From Zea mays (taxonomy: Eukaryota > Streptophyta > Magnoliopsida > Poales > Poaceae): 64,000 nt of DNA. A program made the position numbers and the translations under genes. Below the pieces are notes generated by a model, which was not told the DNA's origin, made no database searches, and worked only from the letters and a program-made list of their open reading frames with translations. This document shows, in pieces, positions 59,101 to 64,000 of this stretch (the stretch's first letter is position 1; every line of letters begins with the position of its first letter). Location of the stretch: NCBI RefSeq assembly GCF_902167145.1, contig NC_050102.1, forward strand, positions 12,772,850-12,836,849. Reading direction: 5' to 3'.

Positions 59101-60773
59101 AGCAAAATTGGTTTGACAATTTTTGGTTAAATATTCCTCAAGTTATGAATTTCCTAAGTTCTCTGCTGAATAATAAAAGATTAATTAGAAATGGTTTAAA
59201 GAAAAGCAGTTTTGCGCTAGGGTCCCTGGCGAAAGATCTTAAAGGAATTACAGAAAGGTCCCTGGGGCACTATTCATTTGAGTCTACGGCTCTGCAGAAA
59301 ACCCCTAGGGTTTCTGGAAATCGAACCCGCGGTCCCTCCCTAATGGAATAGTGGCCGCGGAGAAGAAAGGGGCGGAGGGGCTTACCGGCGGCGATGTTGC
59401 TCCGGTGAGGTGGTCGAGGATGTAGGGGAGGTCTCGGGGATCATGGCGATGTGCGGGTCGCCGTCGGGGATGGTCGGAGTCGGCCGGTCCACGTGCGCAG
59501 GCGGAGATGCTCGTCGGCGGCGAGGAATTCGGCATAACCATGGCACGATAGATCAATTGAACGGGTCAGATAGCTTCACGGGATGCTAGGGAAGACGTGG
59601 GTGCAAGGAATTGGAAAATGACTTACCGGTTAGTTCGGTCCACGCGCGGCGGCGAAAGACCGAAGTCCGGCGAAGGTGAATCTGCTTCTCCAATGAGGCA
59701 TTGCCTCGGCTCAAGCTTGGAGAAGCTTCACGGCTTCACGGGGAAGCGATCCAGGGGCTAGGGCGAGGCTGGAGTTCAACAGAAGTGGCTGGCCATGATG
59801 GCCGGGCTTAGGCAGAGATGGCGGGCGGTGGTGCTTGCTTTTCACGGTGAGCTCCGATGATCTCTGGCTCGGGCGAGGCTCTAGGTGTGCAAGTGCCAAT
59901 GGCTAAGGCCTCTAGAGGCATTTATAGGCGAGGGCGAGGCACAGACGCGTGGGGGTGGGGCGACCACGCGCGGGGCACGCGCTGCTGCGGCCAGTCCGCG
60001 CTCGGCCGGTCAGGCAAGCGATCGAACACGTGTCTCTTTGCTTCTGCCCGAGTTCAAGCGCTCATTGGTTGAAGATCTTCACGAATTTGGGCATGATCAC
60101 TGTGCAAGATTTGCTCCCCCGACAGAGCTTTGTCGTTTATGTGTGGAATTCGAGCGGTTTGGGGCAGTGTACAGAGAGTTGTCGTGTCACAAATGTGGTA
60201 GTGTCACAAGGTTGAGTCCCGAGGTAAATCCATGTCAAGGCCATGTCAAACGGTGGAGAGAGGTTTCCAAACTTTGCCACGGTGTGTTCAAGGGAATTTG
60301 GCACTACTTTGATATTTGGACTTGTTTGGTTTGAGTTTTGAAAAACAGAGAACGTGATTGATCTTTGGAAAGGGGGCTGAAATTCAGATTCTAAATTTCT
60401 GAATTTCCCCCAATTGCATTAGTTTATGGGCTGTTTTGAGGATTTTGAAAACTTCAAATGGCAAAACTTACTTACTATGCTTTGTTGGTTGATTTTAGTG
60501 AACTAAAACTTTGAAATTTGGTTTTTACCAAAATTTGTATTTTTCTCCCAAGATTTTTCCCAAATACCCCTTTATGCTTAAATGGTTCACTTAGGATTAG
60601 TTAGGGTTTGAGAGTTTTCCTTCCTTAAGATTCATGACAAGATTAAGGAGAGTTTGAGAAGACTCATTATAATTCTTTGTTCTTACTTTTTGATGTTTAT
60701 CCCTTCATTTGGTTTACATGTGATAATGGTTTGGGTTAGCTTAAGGAAGAAACCCTGACACTGGGGTGTCACA
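56106..60773 (-). mobile_element. 5' LTR of gypsy element 2 (4.67 kb)
   Basis: Pairs with 35066-39716 along its whole length, including matching ORF-free and GC-rich stretches. Starts TGTGGCAGAACC and ends GGTGTCACA on the plus strand; the next 5 bp, aaaaa (60774-60778), repeat those before 35066. It carries an extra short GC insertion near 59960 relative to the other LTR. No gene. Confidence 0.93.
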
Positions 60774-61425
60774 AAAAACACCCACACACACTTCCCCTTT
60801 TTATGAAGATCAAAACACTAATTTCCATACCACATCAGACTCGTCCATGCCAGTGGACACAGACTATTCGAATAGGTTTCAAACTCTGCGCAGAGGTGTA
60901 CACTTTACCCACTAGTCCGGCTCTACGGTCTCATGGCCAATGGGACCCGAATCCGAATCTCTTTCCTTCCTTGCACGCCCTTACCTTAACGATTATACCA
61001 AAAGGAGTCAGACCACCACCTTGTCCAAACCGGACAAAACATTCCCCTTCCTTATCCTACCAAGGCTCCCCAGCCATCATAACCCTGGGGTTTGGACCAT
61101 ACAAGTTCAGATGGAGTGACTGCCCATATCGTCTTCAGTGGTTGTACTTGTCATGAGTACAAGTAGTGAAGCATGACAAACCGGTCCTTATATGAGGGGA
61201 CAATCCTTCCTGCTCACACCTAACCAGGCTGAGCCAACACATGAGGCCCTCCCCCTAAACCAGGGAGTCCGTGACCATCCCACTCAAAAGGTGATAAGGG
61301 TGAATAACCTTCATCATACACTTCTTTGAAAACATTTTCCTTTTTAGAAAAAACACCATTTCCTCGACCCACATTTTGTACTTAAAAGGTATTCTTTAAT
61401 GCAGGACATCTCTCGACTCACAATG
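60774..61425 (-). mobile_element. Inverted LTR C', right segment
   Basis: Continues the LTR from 35065. Positions 60850-61350 match the reverse complement of about 34120-34600. It is cut at 61425/61426 by element 3. The last 5 bp, caatg, would be the target duplication of element 3. No gene. Confidence 0.65.
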
Positions 61426-61860
61426 TGTTGGGGCGAAGGCGAAGACGCCACCCTTCGCTCGATGCCTTCGCCGTCCTCGCTGCACCAACGGAGACAAGAC
61501 AACGAGCAGACTAACCCTTCGTCCCATACGTCACCGGACGAAGGCCTGTGACGAGGTCGTCTCGTCTTGCGACCTCGTCCAGCATGGAGGCCCACATGTG
61601 ATCCGGCCCATTGTAACAGGCCCTGCGTGGCCGCTGCGCATTATGGGCCTAATTTGTAAAGGCATCCCTGTAATTACAGTCTGTAACCCCGCTTTATGGG
61701 AATATTCCGGGGATAACCTAGGTGTCTGAGGGCACATGCGTCCTTAACACAGGACGCTGGGCACACAAATACCGATAAATACCCCCGCACAGTGCCCTTG
61801 AGAGGCTAGATGAATAGAGCTATTGCCATCTCATGCAAAAACCCTGTTCGCGTTGCTACA
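61426..61860 (+). mobile_element. 5' LTR of gypsy element 3
   Basis: Begins TGTTGGGGCGAAGGCG, contains ATAAATA (61775-61781) as a possible TATA box, and probably ends at CGTTGCTACA (61860). The end is uncertain because no clear primer site follows. The element runs plus-strand and leaves the window. Confidence 0.6.
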
Positions 61861-62094
61861 CTCCCCCGTTGGATCAATTTGCACCGGAGAGCAAGTTCCT
61901 CCTCAGACGACGCGTCGGCCGGCGGCGTAGCGGCAGCAGAAGAAGAAGAGGACGACATCGCTACGTACCGTCGGCGGCGGCGGGCGGTCTGCTTCACACG
62001 GGCCAGATCTCCGACGAGCAAGAGCAAGGAGGGCAGACGAGCAGCGAGCAGTTTGAGAAGGCAGTTAGGGTTTTTGCGGAGCGCGGAAAGATAA
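61861..62094 (+). other. Leader/junction region of element 3
   Basis: A 234-bp stretch with GC-rich (GGCGGCGG) and (AGAAGA) repeats joins the LTR to reverse transcriptase. No gag zinc knuckle or protease DTG/DSG motif is present, so about 2-3 kb expected for gag-protease is missing. No intact ORF is seen. Confidence 0.5.
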
Positions 62095-64000
62095 AGTTCA
62101 AAACGCCGATCCATAATTGGGCACAGCTTGGGAATCGACCCTTCGGTGAGACCGAAAAAACAGCGGCTCTGCAAAATGTCTGACGAGAAGACAGAAGCCG
62201 CCAAGGCCGAGGTACATCGCCTCCTGGAGGCCAAATTCATCGAGCCAGTGGCTTACCCCACGTGGCTCGCCAACGTTGTGATGGTGCAGAAAAAGAGCGG
62301 CAAGTGGCGGATGTGCATCGACTTCACTAGTCTCAACAAGGCCTGCCCAAAGGACAACTTCCCGCTGCCTCGGATCGACAAAATAGTCGATAGTGCGGCC
62401 GGGTGCGAAGTCATGTCACTCCTCGACTGCTTCTCCGGTTACTATCAAATATATATGAAGGAGGAGGACAAGGCCAGCACCAGCTTCATAACACCCTTCG
62501 GCACATATTGCTTCATCAGAATGCTGGAGGGACTCAAGAACGCCGGGTCCACTTTCTCCCGTCTTACCAAAACGGTGCTCGAGGGGCAAGTCGGCAGAAA
62601 TATATTCACATATGTGGATGACATCGTCGTCGCCAGCAGGAGCAAGGAGGACCATCTTGCTGACCTCACCGAGACATTTGCGAACATGCGGGACGCACGA
62701 CTTCGCCTAAACCCCGAAAAGTGCGTCTTCGGCGTTCGCCAGGGGAAAATTTTGGGCTACCTGGTATCACACCGCGGCATCGAGGCCAACCCAACCAAAA
62801 TTCAGGCCATCATCAACATGACGCCCCCGCAGTCAGCCAGAGACGTCCAGCGCCTGACGGGCAGATTGGCCGCCCTTAACAAATTCATCTCCAAATCCGC
62901 AGAGCGAAGTCTCCCCTTCCTCAAAACTCTCCGCGGCGCAAAAGACTTCGCTTGGGGACCAGAGCAGGCGGCGGCCTTCGCCTCATTGAAACAGTACCTG
63001 TCGGAATTGGCGGTTCTTACAAGCCCCGACTCTTCGCTACCCCTGTTGCTTTATGTTGCGGCCTCGCCGCACGCGGTCAGCGCGGCACTGGTTCAGGAGC
63101 AGACAGTAGAGGGCGTGATCAGGCAGTGTCCAATTTATTACGTCTCTGAAGTGCTCACACCATCAAAATGTAACATGACGGAACTAGAAAAGATTGCCTA
63201 TGCAGTTGTTATGTCTTCGCGCAAATTGCGACACTATTTTGAAGCATTCAAGGTCCGAGTCACCTCAGATAGGGGACTCGGCGAATTGTTCAGAAATCCG
63301 GAGGCATCGGTACGGATCGCCAAATGGGCGGCCGAACTCTCCGGCTACCACATCACTTTCGAGCCCAGGACAGCCGTCAAGTCACAAGTTCTAGCAGACT
63401 TCGTCGTCGACTGGACTGGGCCAATAACACAGTCGGACCCGTCCGCAGAGAAAGTTTGGACAATCCACTGCGACGACGCATGGTGCCATGCGGGGGCAGG
63501 CGCTGCTGCAGTCATCACCTCACCCGTCGGGGTCAAGCACAGATACGTGGCACGCTTAAGCTTCGCTCTGGAATCTGACAGATGCACAAACAACATAGCA
63601 GAATACGAAGCTGTCATCCTCGGCCTCCGCAAGCTAAGGGCCCTTGGTGTCACCACCTGCATTGTCAGAACAGACTCCAAGGTAGTCGCCGGCCAAGTCG
63701 AGAAAGACTATGCAGCAAAGGACCCCGCACTTATGCAATACCTCGCGGCCATTCGAAGTCTCGAGAGACAATTCAAGGGATTCACCTTGCAGCATGTGGA
63801 CCAGGCCAAGAATGAAGAAGCCGACGCATTGGCCAAGGCTGCCGCCAGAGGCGAGTCCCTGCCCTCCGACGTGTTCTACCATATTATCGGCACGCCAGCC
63901 GTCCGGAGCCCCGAAGGGCTCCAAATAACCAATGACAGCGAGGGCCACCGCATAGTCAACCTTATTATGACCGAAGACTGGCGGGCACCAATAACCCTGT
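62095..64000 (+). CDS. Element 3 pol: Tat-lineage RT, RNase H and second RNase H (partial)
   Basis: An open frame of about 635 codons runs off the window. Order: GIDPSVRPKKQR, FIEPVAYPTWLANVV, MCIDFTSLNKACPKDNFPLP, LLDCFSGYYQIYMKE, the active site IFTYVDDIVVAS (62611-62622 codes YVDD), LGYLVSHRGIEANP, FISKSAERSLPFLKTL, gypsy RNase H (ASPHAVSAALVQEQ, MTELEKIAYAVV), then a second RNase H with IHCDDAWCHAGAGAAAVI, NNIAEYEAVILGLRKL, VRTDSKVVAGQV and NEEADALAKAAA. The second, archaeal-like RNase H is the mark of Tat-lineage elements. Asp, Glu, Asp and Asp of this domain are present. Integrase would follow outside. A usable start is ATG at 62176, but the native protein is a polyprotein and its N-terminal parts are missing. 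Confidence 0.88.

Noticed and set aside
1..64000. Antiviral or toxin-antitoxin style systems, CRISPR arrays, tRNA genes
   Set aside because: Nothing in the window supports them; the DNA is plant transposon sequence throughout.

Overview
This is plant nuclear DNA, most probably from a grass (Poaceae). The sequence is almost wholly nested transposable elements: Ty3/gypsy chromovirus-type elements with 3.5-4.7 kb LTRs and initiator-tRNA-Met-type primer sites, solo LTRs, Helitrons carrying spliced fragments of host genes, and hAT elements. I find no intact host gene, rRNA operon, tRNA, CRISPR array or bacterial-style feature. Species assignment is inference from element types only.

Layout. 1-853 is the right end of a hAT (Ac-like) element inserted in the 3' LTR of gypsy element 1. 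Element 1 lies on the minus strand: LTR end 854-1295, polypurine tract, decayed pol and gag 1330-6067, an extra upstream ORF (aORF) 6439-7431, primer site 7651-7663, and a 5' LTR starting at 7668. That 5' LTR is split by two solo LTRs in opposite orientation (A, 9785-14120, plus; B, 14274-18377, minus) and ends at 19660. After 198 bp of unassigned DNA, solo LTR D (19859-29692, plus, perfect 5-bp duplication ggtgg) follows. D is interrupted by a minus-strand Helitron (20586 to about 27146) that carries Nudix-like and BRUNO/CELF-like exon fragments and a 680-bp hAT with a perfect 8-bp duplication. 29693-31557 is unassigned DNA with GATA-type microsatellite.

From 31558 a third LTR family appears, with two copies of a 5S-rRNA-derived segment, then an oppositely oriented LTR of that family starting at 34583. 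The latter was split by gypsy element 2 (35066-60773, minus strand, LTRs of about 4.65 kb, 5-bp duplication aaaaa). Element 2 carries pol and gag (39960-44341), a 10.25-kb plus-strand Helitron (44430-54683) inserted between gag and its aORF, and the aORF (54846-55721). The Helitron holds recognisable exon fragments of AP-2 alpha-adaptin, NADP-isocitrate dehydrogenase, a GET3/ArsA-type ATPase and a BEACH-family protein, plus unassigned exon-like pieces. At 61426 a Tat-lineage gypsy element (element 3, plus strand) begins. It has lost gag and protease but keeps an open reverse transcriptase / RNase H / second RNase H frame to the window end.

How it fits together. The insertions are ordered by nesting: LTR of element 1, then A and B inside it; D, then a Helitron, then a hAT; LTR C, then an inverted C copy, then element 2, then a Helitron. 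The most interesting single observation is that the aORF of element 1 begins with a peptide resembling the histone H3 tail (MARIRCTARKS against the H3 start MARTKQTARKS), in an element whose integrase has a chromodomain-like tail. Other points worth a look are the multi-gene Helitron, a 153-bp in-frame duplication inside reverse transcriptase, 5S-derived segments in an LTR, and a stop-codon pattern suggesting methylation-driven decay.
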